Source: Platerodrilus igneus (Eukaryota; Arthropoda; Insecta; Coleoptera; Lycidae). From it: 64,000 bases of DNA. Positions 1 to 12,100 of the stretch are shown piece by piece. Position 1 is the first letter of the stretch. Each line of letters starts with the position of its first letter. The DNA is taken from NCBI GenBank assembly GCA_036346225.1, contig JARFIW010001104.1, positions 3,994,001-4,058,000 on the forward strand. The letters run 5' to 3'. The position numbers and the translations under genes are program-made. The notes beneath the pieces are model-generated. The model did not search any database and had not been told where the DNA came from. It saw nothing but the letters and a program-made list of their open reading frames with translations.

Positions 1-65
<65 letters not shown>
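1..65. repeat. (AC)n/(TA)n microsatellite
   Basis: About 29 bases of AC repeat pass directly into about 35 bases of TA repeat. The window begins inside it, so its full length is unknown. Confidence 0.98.
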
Positions 66-68
<3 letters not shown>

Positions 69-1113
69 TAATTTAATACCAAATTAACTTTACAGCAATT
101 TAATAAATATTCAATTTTAATAGCAATGAACTAAATGAAATTTTAAATTATTCTAGACCTCATTATAAACATATACGCAAACCATGTAATTAAATGTTGA
201 ATTAAAATTAAGATTACAAATTGCATATAACTAAACTACAGAAATAAGATAATACATTCAAAAAATGCTTAATCCTTGCAAATTCATGAATTATTTCTTC
301 CACATCAGATTCGATTGAAATGGTGACGAGGTTTATCGGTTCTTTCTGATCCATTGCAGAACAGAGTTTGTTTTTTATTTGTGAAAAAGACTTCCACTTC
401 TGCAACGGATACAAACATTTTTAACAAAATGCGGATAAAAGTTGTTAGATTTGGAAAAGTATTACATAATTTTTGTAAATAAATTCCAATATTTCTAGAT
501 AGTGATTTTTCAGTAGTTAAAAAGTTTTGGTGTTTCAATCTTATCTACAAAATCAATACCGCAAATAACCCAATGATTGCTATCTATAGATCTTTTCAAA
601 ATTTTGCTAAGGTAATTTTATCCATAAAAATTAATTTTCCAAAGTCATATAAAAAATGAAAGTGTTATCATGACGTCCTTTTAAGAGAGAAAATTTTACT
701 GGCCGGAAATTATAGCTGATTCTAAATAAAAAATCAAAATTGATTTGAAATTTATCTTGTGAATTTACAACAGCTTGTTCTTCAGGTTTGTATTGTAACT
801 ATTCTTTAATTTAACAATTTTTGGCTGCCTGTACTTCTGGAAATGTTTGTTCGGTTTGTATACCCTCGGCAATATCAAAATACACTTAAATTGGGCTTGT
901 GATCTACATTTTCTGCAAATTATCCAAAGTTCTATCTCGGCGTTTTGAAGTATTTTACTAACATTTGTTAAAAATATTGTACCAAACTACTATGGAACAC
1001 AAATTTAAAGAATTTTATTTTCATTACAATTGACCTGCAGTGTTTGAGGCTGTTGCATATTTTTAAAGGCAAATAGTAAATTTGAAAAGTTGTATTTAAG
1101 ATTATGGGGTCAG
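66..1113. other. AT-rich stretch, nothing recognised
   Basis: I see only short open frames with no motif. The last part leads into a roughly 40-base flank (1114-1153) that reappears at each junction of the tandem array near 10.3, 11.5 and 12.7 kb. Confidence 0.6.
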
Positions 1114-1153
1114 TTTTGCCTTCTTATCGAGTGCCTGATAATGGTTTTAAAAT

Positions 1154-3151
1154 TGTTACGTTTATTTTCGACAATGGATTCAGATGCGTCTTTTTTGTGG
1201 TAATTCGTTTTTCATTCACCTAGCTTCTGTTTCTATTCAAAACCCCATACTGTATTTTTACCTCGTTGAAATAGTACGCGCAATCATAACATTTCTAGTC
1301 AAATCTATTCATGCTAAAAACGAAAATGTGTTCGATGGTTAAATGGTTTATATGCGGTATATTTTATTTTTCTACAATGAATACGCTTTCTAATAATTCC
1401 GCAACTCAAACCCATTGTGCTTTAAAAACGAAACTTTAAGCTATAATTAATTAGTCGAAACCTTGTTTGAGATATCAGTTGATTTGTTCAACATTCCGAT
1501 AACATATAATTACTTTCCTTGTTGTTTCATTTTAAACCTTCGTCTAAATACTGTATTGAACTATTCCGATAAAACTGTGTTTTCCAGTTTCAATCGTTTG
1601 ATAACGCAAATGTTTGCATTTCAAATTCGTGTTATTTGAACTCATTTTTGAACTTAACCCTGCAGCTTGTGCGTCGAGATGTTTGTTGCAGGATTCGTCA
1701 CCGTACTTTGAAAGCAATGCACGCTTTTTTTTTGTTCGACAAGATAGAGATGGCTTGCGTTTATTGGTGAGTTTCCCGCGCATACTCATTCTAATCCGAT
1801 TTTCTTTTTAGCTTTTTTTAGCTGGAGGCAAAAGGGATCCTCTCTTTGTGTAGGCCCGACTGTTCGTCGCCGTGAAACAGCTGTTTTTTAGGTGTATCAC
1901 TACTGCAGTTACGATGGCCTTTACGTCACTGTGTTAACTCAACCCCCCGGTTGGCAAGCTAAGTATCCTGACGCATAGAAGTATAATCCTTGTTTTCTTT
2001 TATACATGTCAGGGATTTGTATTTATCAGCAGTTGATGGTGTGAAACTAGTTCACCTACTTGTTGAACATCTGGCTGCGCAGGTGCTTCTGGTTATACTT
2101 CGTTAGTCCTTACAACAACGTGGCTTGTATTTAAGACTTAAATTAAACACCTGTACTATTATGAAAATCAACATTCGCTATTTTTAATTTTAACATAATT
2201 GCTATGGAATAAATTTACATTTAATGCTTAAATTTAGCACTCGTAATATTGAGAAAATCTACATTTAAAAGTTGCTATTACTATTGCTATTGAGAAAATA
2301 GAAACATTAATCTTTTTTTTTGTTTCACTGAATTTTATTACATGTCAGCTGCGAAATGCGCACTTCGTGGGTTCACTATCAAATTTGTCCTTTACAATAT
2401 CACTAAAATTTAATACTTTTATTTGTCCATGCGAATCAAGATTTTTTTTTTGTTTTTATTTATTTTTAGTTGTTAATAGATAATCGTGGACGATGTGCTT
2501 AATTTTTTTGTGCTCTATTTTTATTTTTTTTTGGTATTTAGGTGAATCCCCCCACTCTCCGCGTTTGATAGCTAGCCTTGTACTTACATTTCGTCCGACT
2601 ACGTCATTGTATGTAGTATAAATACTGACGCTCTGGCGTGGGGCTGCTATTCTTTTTAGGTGATTAATTTCAACTGCGAATTAGTTTTAGTTAATTTTTT
2701 TGTGTCGCGATTTTGTTCTGTGTAACGTTGGCTTAACTTTTGCTTCGATTTAGATTTTGATTTTGGTTACCGTTCGCTTCGATTTTGTCTCGCTTAATTT
2801 CTGCTACAATTTTTGTTTTGCTTCTCGGCCCGATGCTACTTATTTTTTTCTTCCTTTACGTTCGGACTGTTATTTATTTTTTCTTTCAGCTCTTTACTGT
2901 CCGCCACATGCGGTTCAATCTTCTTAAATTTTAGTTTTGTTTCTTTCCTAATCGCTCGATATTATTAGTTGGTTAATTTCAGATTATTGGACCTGTGTTT
3001 TCGCCAATAATCCTCGACCATAGAAAAGATTTTTCTTCCTTCCTTTTCTGTATATTTTGTTCTCCCCATCAAGTCTAGAGTTAGTTTTTCCTCCAATTTT
3101 TCTTTTATTCTACAGCCCTATTCTAGTTTCTATTTTGTTGTTTCGCTTCCA
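1154..3151 (+). repeat. 5' LTR of the gag-only element
   Basis: Begins TGTTACGTTT and ends at about CA (3150-3151), followed by a possible primer-binding site starting TGGTGTCCC at 3153. It is unusually long at about 2 kb. A TATA-type promoter lies in its 3' third. Part of it (about 1822-2125) is absent from the truncated tandem units further right. Confidence 0.65.
2617..2624 (+). promoter_or_regulatory. TATA box in the LTR
   Basis: TATAAATA sits 30-odd bases upstream of the GGCGTGGGGCTGC stretch. The same context recurs in the second LTR (about 8007-8018, as ACATAAATA). The truncated tandem units all stop just before this box, so they lack it. Confidence 0.5.
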
Positions 3152-3297
3152 TTGGTGTCCCTGAAGTTAATCCGTCGGATCTATTTTAGATTGTCCTGTA
3201 TTCGCAATAATTTTTTTTTCTTTTGAGCTTCTACCGAGTTACGGTTAGTCTTTATTTAATTACTTTCTCCCAATTTCTTTTTTTATTATTACTAAAA

Positions 3298-5104
3298 ATG
3301 ACTTCTTTTTCGGCTTCCTACCAAGATCTTCCTGTGTGGGAGTGGAACTTGAAATTTTCTGGTGTCCCAAACACTCATACCGTATATGATTTTTGAGACG
3401 GGTCGAAAAACTCCGACGAACTCACCATGTGTCGGAAGTGCAGTTATTTGAGTCTGTAGTGGATATGTTTGAGTCGAAAGCGTTACTTTGGTATCGTGGT
3501 TACCGGCATAGGTTTTCTGACTGGAAGTCGTTGTCTAATTTACTGATTCAACATTTTGAACCCCCGGATTTTACTTATAAGTTTGCTACTACTAAGGAAA
3601 ATACTTTTGCTTCACATGACCGAGTTGTTTGAATTTCTCCGACGCCTACGAGTAGACCCAATACTTCTTCAGTACGTTCTACTGTTCTTCCTCCTACTTC
3701 TACTTCTACTAGTTCTACTCGTCAGGTCATCTGCTTTAATTGCGACAAACCTGGCCATGTTTCGACACGTTGTACTCGTTCTCAAGTCCTCCATTCCCAT
3801 GGTTGCGGATATAAGGGAGTTACTCGCCGCAACTGTCCGAACTGTCATCCTACTACCAATAGTTCCCCAAATATTATTTCAACTTCTGTTCTCAGCTCTA
3901 GGAGCCAAACTTCTCCTGCTTCTCACTCTACGTTCTCTTCTGTCCCTCATCTAGGTTATCCGGCTCCTACAATCAAAACATACCCTTCTTCGGCAAATAT
4001 AACTTCGAACAAAATTTCCTCCGTTTCTAATTCTACATCCTATTCTACTTCTCCTTCTGCTCGCCCTACTTTTTTACTTCCACCCCAAACTGTACCTCCA
4101 CCACCATTAAAACCCATACTTCGAATTAGTGACTTGCAGGTAGCTTCTCAAAAGCTTGTTCCTGCTTTCTTAAATTATTCTACCCAAGAAATTTCTCTCG
4201 TGTCCACAATAACAGCTGTAGTTGAACTGACGATAACTTCTAATACGGATAGAGGAGGTCCTGTTGACGTTAGTGAGCCCATAGCTATAATGCCTGCTGC
4301 TGTCGTTATCCAAGTTTTACCTGATTCTGTTTCGTTATCTACTATTGTTAAGGAATCAGTTTCTATTGTGGCTGAAGTTTTGTCTGTTCCTACTCCGTTG
4401 TCTAATAGTGATGCAATCTTACTTAATTCTACTCCTTTGTCGGACGTTGATGAAACGTTCCTGCTCTTACTCATTTTTCTAATGTTGACAAAATTCTTTC
4501 TGATTGTGTTTCTTTATCTCATGCTGACAAACTTCTACTTGCTTCTGTTCTTTTAGCTAACGTTAATGAACTTCTAGCTGATGTTCCTTTATCTACTGTT
4601 GTTGAAGTTCTTCCTGATGCTGTTTGTTTTTGTAAGGTTGATGAAGTTCTACCCGATTCTGTTCCTTTATGTAATGTTACTGAAGTGTTAGCGGATTCTG
4701 CTCCTTTTCCTAAGGTTGATATTCCTACAGTCAATGCTGTTTTCTGTCCTAACTGTGATACTTCTAGTCCTTTATCTAACGTCGTTGCAATTTTATCTAC
4801 TTCTGTTCCTCTAGTTAACGTAACTGAGGTATGCTCCGTCTGTGTTTTTCTTCGTAAGGTTGATTCTCGTACAGCCAATACTTTTTATTTTTCTACCGTG
4901 GATATTCTGAAAACCCATCATGTTTTCTTTTCTACCGTTGACTTGCTTACCTCCTACCCTAACAACAAACAATTTTCTTCCTTAACTCGTTTCGAGTTTC
5001 CTAGACTGCTCTCGCCACCTAATAAACCGCGTGCTACAACTGCCACACCCCCTGCTGTCCCTCGTTTGCGGAAAACTGCCCCTAAGGGGCAGAAATTTGT
5101 ATAA
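3298..5104 (+). pseudogene. gag: Gag-like protein, broken
   Basis: The start at 3298 opens a frame that meets TGA at 3394. One base appears to be missing from a T run there, and the next frame (from 3393) carries on with gag-like residues (LFESVVDMFESKALLWYRGY), typical of Ty3/gypsy-type capsid regions. A second lesion is TGA at about 3630, probably CGA to TGA, after which the same frame stays open to about 4460. It then shifts to the frame ending at 5104. A clear CCHC zinc knuckle (CFNCDKPGHVSTRC, from about 3735) is followed by a possible incomplete second one. The C-terminal third is a degenerate repeat of about 13 residues. Total span is about 600 codons. This would be the structural protein that packages element RNA; with three lesions this copy cannot make it. 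Confidence 0.8.
4465..4870 (+). repeat. Degenerate coding repeat in gag tail
   Basis: Units of roughly 13-20 codons recur, each resembling SVPLSNVDEVLAD (positions near 4520, 4575, 4630, 4680, 4780 and 4820). At DNA level the units share GTTCCTTTATCTA/GTTGATGAAGTTCT-type blocks. This tract also contains the last gag frameshift. Confidence 0.55.
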
Positions 5105-5324
5105 ACTGATTCAGAACCTGGAGATGTTGGTCAACGAAATCCTGATCCTCGTGATCTCGTTTTGTTTTCCTTCTGACGGCGTAAACGCCTTAAGCCCAAT
5201 ATCTAGTCGTTGCGCCCCAGATTATGACGACTTTGCTCTCCTTAGGACTTGATTTTTGGACTTTACGATTTCTTTTTACTTCCCCGTGTAGCTATGTTTT
5301 CTTTCGTTTTCTTCCTTTTTCTTA

Positions 5325-5636
5325 CACCCGTGTGGGTCCGGGAATAGAATACTCCCATGGTATGACCTGCCTGTTATAAGAGGCGACTACAGCGGTTCAA
5401 CACATACACACACTTTATACACGTCCAATCCATACCCACACACTTCATACACACATACTTACAGCCACACATTTCATAAACACACAGTTCTACTTGGTTC
5501 TCTTTTCTTCCGTTCTCTTCTCGGTTCTTCTTTCCTCCTTTCTCTCCTTGTACTCCTTGCACCCGTGTGGGTCCGGGAATAAAATAGTCCCATGGTACGA
5601 CCTACCTGTCGTAAGAGGCGACTACAGCGGTTAAAC
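5325..5636 (+). repeat. Two copies of a ~75-base block with CA repeats
   Basis: Both copies start near ACCCGTGTGGGTCCGGGAAT and end near GAGGCGACTACAGCGGTT. Each is followed by runs of CACATACACACA. Differences are single bases such as TATGACCTGCC versus TACGACCTACC. Confidence 0.85.
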
Positions 5637-5785
5637 ACATACACACACGCTCGCTTTATACACGCACAACACATACACACAGATACACATACACATACAC
5701 ACACTCTCTCACACACACACACACTCACCTAATCATACCTCAACACACACACACACACACGCACGTACACGTTCACACTTACTCA
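5637..5785. repeat. CA-rich microsatellite
   Basis: Imperfect (CA)n mixed with TACACA and CTCACA. Apparent Cys/Val-rich minus-strand frames here are by-products of the repeat. Confidence 0.9.
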
Positions 5786-6548
5786 TAGATAATTACACTG
5801 GGATTCTGTTTTATTTTCTTTTGTACGATTTTAGTTTTTTTGGATTTTGTACTTGGTGTTGGTTTTTTCTTTTTTTTCTCGTTCCTCTCTTTCACTCTCC
5901 TTTCCCTATTCTTTTGCTGGTCTTCTTTGCTGTCGGTCCCGATATTAATTGTGTGTCGTCCATCCACTCCTGTGGTAGGTGCTTTCTAGCCCGTCTTTCG
6001 TTCTTCAGAAACCACGACTTAGTCGACTGTAGGACTAGTTAGCCTATATTTTCTTCGGTTCTTCAGTTTTGCTACCACAGTGTGCAGTATGCCGTTTTAT
6101 TTTACCGGCGTTCCTTCTCTCTTCCTCTCGTTCTCCCTTGCCCTTTTGTTTACTTGAGGTTTCTTCCTCGTCCCGTTTCTTCTTTTGAGTTTGATAACCT
6201 TTTCTGTTTCTCTCTTGCGAAACATACGTCCGTTGACGACTCCGCAGTGCTAAGGCGGTTCCATCTTAGTTCTCGTTGCTTGCTTCCCTTCCCTCCTTTC
6301 TTTTTTCCTCTTCCATTATTGGTCCTTCGAGCCGGACGAGAGTTCTCATTTTTTTTTGATTTTTTTTTATTTTGGTGTTTTGTTTCTGTAAATAAATTTT
6401 CTTTTAATTTTTTTTCTTAAGCGAACCTTTTTTTGTTTGAGTTTGGTTTCTTTTCTCTTTGAGGTTTTTTCTCGTTTTTTTTAGGTCCTGTCCACTTCCA
6501 TTACCGTTGCTTTTCTACCCCGACCGGTTAATTTTTCTGGGACGGATT

Positions 6549-8527
6549 TGTTACATTTATCTTCGACAATGGATTCTGATGCGTCCTTTTTGTGGTAATT
6601 CATTTTTCATTCACGTAGCTTCTGTTTCTATTTAAAACCCCATAGTGTATTTTTATCTCCTTACAATAGTACGCGCAATCATAACATTTCTAGTCAAATC
6701 TATTCATGCTAAAAACGAAAATTTGTTCAATGGTTAAATGGTTTATATCCGGTATATTTTATTTTTCTACAATGAATATGCTTTCTAAAGATTTCGCAAC
6801 TCAAACCCATTGTGCTTTAAAAACGAAACTTTATGCTATAATTAATTAGTCGAGACCTTGTTTGAGGTATCAATTGATTTGTTCAACATTCCGATAACAT
6901 ATAATTACTTTTTCTGTTGTTTTATTCTAAACCTTCGTCTAAATAGTGTATTGAAGTATTCGGATAAAACTGTATTTTCTAGTTTCAATCGTTCGATAAC
7001 GCGAATGTTTCCATTTCAAATTCGTGTTATTTGAACTCATTTTTGAACTTGACCCTGCAGCTTGGGCGTCGAGATGTTTGTTGCACGATTCGTCACCGTA
7101 CTTTGAAAGCAATGCACGCTTTTTTTTTGTTCGGCAAGATAGAGATGGCTTGCGTTTATTGATGAGTTTTCCGCGCTTACTCATTCTAATCCGATTTTCT
7201 TTTTAGCCTTTTTTAGCTGGAGGCAAAGGGGTCCTCTCTTTGTGTAGGCCCGACTGTTCGTCGCCGTGAAGCAGCTGCTTTTTAGGTGTATCACTACTGC
7301 AGTTACGATGGCCTTTACGTCGCTGTGTTGACTCACCCCCCCGGTTGGCAAGATAGTAACCTGACGCATAGAGGTATATGCCTTGTTTTCTTTTATACAT
7401 GTCAGGCATTTCTATTTATCAACAGTTGAAGGTGTGAAACCAGTTCACCTTACTTGTTGAACAGCTGGCTGCGCAGGTGCTTCTGGTTATACTTCGTTAG
7501 TCCTTACAACAACGTGACCTGTATTTAAGACTTAAATTAAACACCTGTACTATTAAGAAAATCAACATTTGCTATTTTTAATTTTAACATAATTGCTATG
7601 GAATAAATTTACATTTAATGCTTAAATTTAGCACTCGTAATATTGAGAAAATCTACATTTAAAGGTTGCTATTACTATTACTATTGAGAAAATCAAAACA
7701 TTAATCTTTTTTTTGTTTCACTGAATTTTATTACATGTCAGCTGCGAAATGTGCACTTTATGGATCCACTATCAAATTTGTCCTTTACAATATCACTAAA
7801 ATTTAATACTTTTATTTGTCCATGCGAATCAAGAATTTTTTTTGTTTTTATTTATTTTTAGTTGTTAATCGATAATCGTGGACGATGTGCTTAATTTTTT
7901 TGTGCTCTATTTTTATTTTTTTTTGGTATTTAGGTGAATCCCCCCACTCTCCGCGTTTGATAGCTAGCCTTGTACTTACATTTCGTCCGGCTACGTCATT
8001 ATATGTAACATAAATACTGACGCTCTGGCGTGGGGCTGCTATTCTTTTTTGGTGATTAATTTCAACTGCGAATTAGTTTTAATTAATTTTTTTGTGTCCT
8101 GATTTTGTTCTGTGTAACGTTGGCTTAACTTTTGCTTCGATTTAGATTTTGGTGTTGGTTACCGTTCGCTTCGATTTTGTTTAGCTTAATTTCTGCCCCA
8201 ATTTTTGTTTTGCTTCTCGGCCTGATGCTACTTATTTTTTCTTCTTTTACGTTCGGACTGTTATTAATTTTTCTTTCAGCTCTTTACTGTCCCCCACAAG
8301 CGGTTCAATCTTCTTAAATTTTAGTTTTGTTTCTTTTCTAATCGCTCGATATTATTAGTTGGTTAATTTCAGATTATTTTACTTGTGTTTTCGCCAATAA
8401 TCCTCGACCATAGAAAAGATTTTTCTTCCTTCCCTTTCTGTATATTTTGTTCTCCCCATCAAGTCTACGGTTAGTTTTTTCCTACGATTTTTCTTTTATT
8501 CTACAGCTCTATTCTAATTTCTATTTT
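6549..8527 (+). repeat. 3' LTR of the gag-only element
   Basis: Begins TGTTACATTT and follows the 5' LTR through 3135-equivalent sequence with scattered substitutions and small indels. It then jumps into sequence matching 5899 onward. Confidence 0.65.
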
Positions 8528-9180
8528 GTCCTTTCCCTATTCTTTCGCTGGTCTTCTTTGCTGTCGGTCCCGATATTGTGTGTCGTCCATCCACTCCTGT
8601 GGTAGGTGCTTTCTAGCCCGTCTTTCGTTCTTCAGAAACCACGACTTAGTTGACTGTAGAACTAGTTAGCCTATCTTTTCTTCGGTTTTGTTACCACTGT
8701 GTGCAGTATGCAGTTTTATTTTACCAGCGTTCCTCCTCTCTTCCTCTCGTTCTCCCTTGTCCTTTTGTTTACTTGAGGTTTCTTCCTCGTCCCGTTTCTT
8801 CTTTTGAGGTTGATAACCTTTTCTGTTTCTCTCTTGCGAAACATACGTCCGTTGACGACTCCGCACTGCTAAGGCCGTTCCATCTTAGTCCTCGTTGCTT
8901 GCTTCCCTTCCTTCCTTTCGTTTTTCCTCTTCTATTATTGGTCCTTCGAGCCGGACGAGAGTTCTTCTTTTTTTTTGGATTTTGGGGTGTATCTTTTTTT
9001 ATTTTGGTGTTTTGCTTCTGTAAACAAATTTTCTTTTAATTTTTTTTCTTAAGCGATATTTTTTTTTTTGAGTTTTTGTTTGTTTTCTCTTTGAGGTTTT
9101 TGCTCGTTTTTTTTTGGTCCTATCCACTTCCATTACCGTTGCTTTTCTACCCCGACCGGTTAATTTTGCTGGGACGGATT
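8528..9180 (+). repeat. Duplicate of the element's 3' region
   Basis: Copies 5899-6548 with small differences and, like the original, runs into another TGTTAC-starting LTR unit at 9181. This is a second element copy from which the gag region has been deleted. Confidence 0.85.
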
Positions 9181-12100
9181 TGTTACATTTATCTTCGACA
9201 ATGGATTCTGATGCGTCCTTTTTGTGGTAATTCATTTTTCATTCACGTAGCTTCTGTTCCTATTTAAAACCCCATACTGTATTTTTACCTCCTTACAATA
9301 GTACGCGCAATCATAACATTTCTAGTCAAATCTATTCATGCTAAAAACGAAAATTTGTTCAATGGTTAAATGGTTTATATCCGGTATATTTTATTTTTCT
9401 ACAATGAATATGCTTTCTAATAATTTCGCAACTCAAACCCATTGTGCTTTAAAAACAAAACTTTATGCTATAATTAATTAGTCGAGACCTTGTTTGAGGT
9501 ATCAGTTGATTTGTTCAACATTCCGATAACATATAATTACTTTCTCTGTTGTTTCATTCTAAACCTTCGTCTAAATAGTGTATTGAAGTATTCCGATAAA
9601 ACCGTATTTTCCAGTTTCAATCGTTCGATAAAGCGAATGTTGGCATTTCAAATTTGTGTTATTAGAACTCATTTTTGAACTTGACCCTGCAGCTTGTGCG
9701 TCGAGATGTTTGTTGCGTGGTTCGGCACCGTACTTTGAAAACAATGCACGCTTTTTTTTTGTTTGACAGGATAGAGATGGCTTGCGTGTATTGGTGAGTT
9801 TTCCCGCGCATACTCATTCTAATCCGATTTTCTTTTTAGCTTTTTTTAGCTGGCCTGTATTTAAGGCTTAAATTAAACACTTGTACTATTAAGAAAATCA
9901 ACATTCGCTATTTTTAATTTTAACATAATTGGTATGGAATAAATTTACATTTAATGCTTAAATATAACACCCGGAATATTGACAATAGCTACATTTAAAA
10001 GTTGCTATTGCTGTTGCTATTGAGAAAATCGAAATATTAATCTTTTTTTTTATTTCACTGAATTTTATTACATGTCAGCCGCGAAATGCGCACTTCGTGG
10101 ATCCACTATCAAATTTGCCCTTTACAATATCACTAAAATTTAATACTCTTATTTGTCATGCGAATCAAGAATTTGGTTTTGTTTTTATTTATTTTTAGTT
10201 GTTAATAGATAATCGGGACGATGTGCTTAATTTTTTTTGTGCTCTATTTTTTTTTGGTATTTAGGTAAATCCCCACTCTCCGCGTTTGATAGCTAGCCTT
10301 GTACTTACATTTCGTCCGGCTACGTCATTGTACATTTGCCTTCTTATCGAGTGCCTGATAATGGTTTTAAAATTGTTACGTTTATTTTCGACAATGGATT
10401 CAGATGCGTCCTTTTTGTGGTAATTCGTTTTTCATTCATCTAGCTTCTGTTTCTATTTAAAACCCCATGCTGTATTTTTACCTCGTTACAATATTACGCG
10501 CAGTCATAATATTTCTACTCAAATCTATTCATGCTAAAAGCGAAAATTTGTTCGATGGAATAGTTTATATCCGGTATATTTTATTTTTCTACAATGAATA
10601 CGCTTTCTAATAATTCCGCAACTCAAACCCATTGTGCTTTAAAAACGAAACTTGATGCTATAATTAATTAGTCGATACCTTGTTTGAGGTATCAGTTGAT
10701 TTGTTCAACATTCCGATAACATATAATTACTTTCTCTGTTGTTTCATTCTAAACCTTTGTCTAAATAGTGTATTGAACTATTCCGATAAAACCGTATTTT
10801 CCAGTTTCAATCGTTCGATAAGGCGAATGTTGGCATTTCAAATTCGTGTTATTAGAACTCATTTTTGAACTTGACTCTGCAGCTTATGCGTCGAGATGTT
10901 TGTTGCATGGTTCGGCACCGTACTTTGAAAACAGTGCACGCTTTTTTTTTGTTTGACAAGATAGAGATGGCTTGCGTGTATTGGTGAGTTTTCCCGCGCA
11001 TACTCATTCTAATCCGATTTTCTTTTTAGCTTTTTTTAGCTGGCCTGTATTTAAGGCTTAAATTAAACACTTGTACTATTAAGAAAATCAACATTCGCTA
11101 TTTTTAATTTTAACATAATTGGTATGGAATAAATTTACATTTAATGCTTAAATATAACACCCGGAATATTGACAATAGCTACATTTAAAAGTTGCTATTG
11201 CTGTTGCTATTGAGAAAATCGAAATATTAATCTTTTTTTTTATTTCACTGAATTTTATTACATGTCAGCCGCGAAATGCGCACTTCGTGGATCCACTATC
11301 AAATTTGCCCTTTACAATATCACTAAAATTTAATACTCTTATTTGTCATGCGAATCAAGAATTTGGTTTTGTTTTATTTATTTTAGTTGTTAATAGATAA
11401 TCGGGACGATGTGCTTAATTTTTTGTGCTCTATTTTTTTTGGTATTTAGGTAAATCCCACTCTCCGCGTTTGATAGCTAGCCTTGTACTTACATTTCGTC
11501 CGGCTACGTCATTGTACATTTGCCTTCTTATCGAGTGCCTGATAATGGTTTTAAAATTGTTACGTTTATTTTCGACAATGGATTCAGATGCGTCCTTTTT
11601 GTGGTAATTCGTTTTTCATTCATCTAGCTTCTGTTTCTATTTAAAACCCCATGCTGTATTTTTACCTCGTTACAATATTACGCGCAGTCATAATATTTCT
11701 ACTCAAATCTATTCATGCTAAAAGCGAAAATTTGTTCGATGGAATAGTTTATATCCGGTATATTTTATTTTTCTACAATGAATACGCTTTCTAATAATTC
11801 CGCAACTCAAACCCATTGTGCTTTAAAACGAAACTTGATGCTATAATTAATTAGTCGATACCTTGTTTGAGGTATCAGTTGATTTGTTCAACATTCCGAT
11901 AACATATAATTACTTTCTCTGTTGTTTCATTCTAAACCTTTGTCTAAATAGTGTATTGAACTATTCCGATAAAACCGTATTTTCCAGTTTCAATCGTTCG
12001 ATAAGGCGAATGTTGGCATTTCAAATTCGTGTTATTAGAACTCATTTTTGAACTTGACTCTGCAGCTTATGCGTCGAGATGTTTGTTGCATGGTTCGGCA

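Larger units (their letters stand above)
5105..6548 (+). other. Non-coding 3' region of the gag element
   Basis: No pol domain is seen. It has two copies of a roughly 75-base block (about 5325-5397 and 5561-5636), CA-rich tracts, then T-rich sequence. Its second half (5899-6548) is duplicated at 8528-9180. A weak purine stretch (GGGACGGA, about 6540) precedes the 3' LTR. Confidence 0.6.
1154..8527 (+). mobile_element. Pol-less LTR retroelement (LTR-gag-LTR)
   Basis: Two direct repeats of about 2 kb (1154-3151 and 6549-8527) flank a single gag-like coding region and a non-coding 3' region. Both repeats begin TGTTAC and match along their whole length. No protease, reverse transcriptase, RNase H or integrase is visible between them, so the element would need proteins from a relative to move. 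The 3' repeat breaks off about 15 bases short of the proposed LTR end and is joined to a copy of the 3' region instead. No target duplication could be identified because the right side is rearranged. Size and gag-only content resemble LARD-type non-autonomous elements; calling the repeats LTRs is inference from position, the TG start, the TATA signal and the zinc-knuckle gag. Confidence 0.7.

Noticed and set aside
5474..5728. Cys/Val-rich minus-strand frame resembling a small secreted protein
   Set aside because: It is the translation of CA/TG repeats (CVCVCV pattern).
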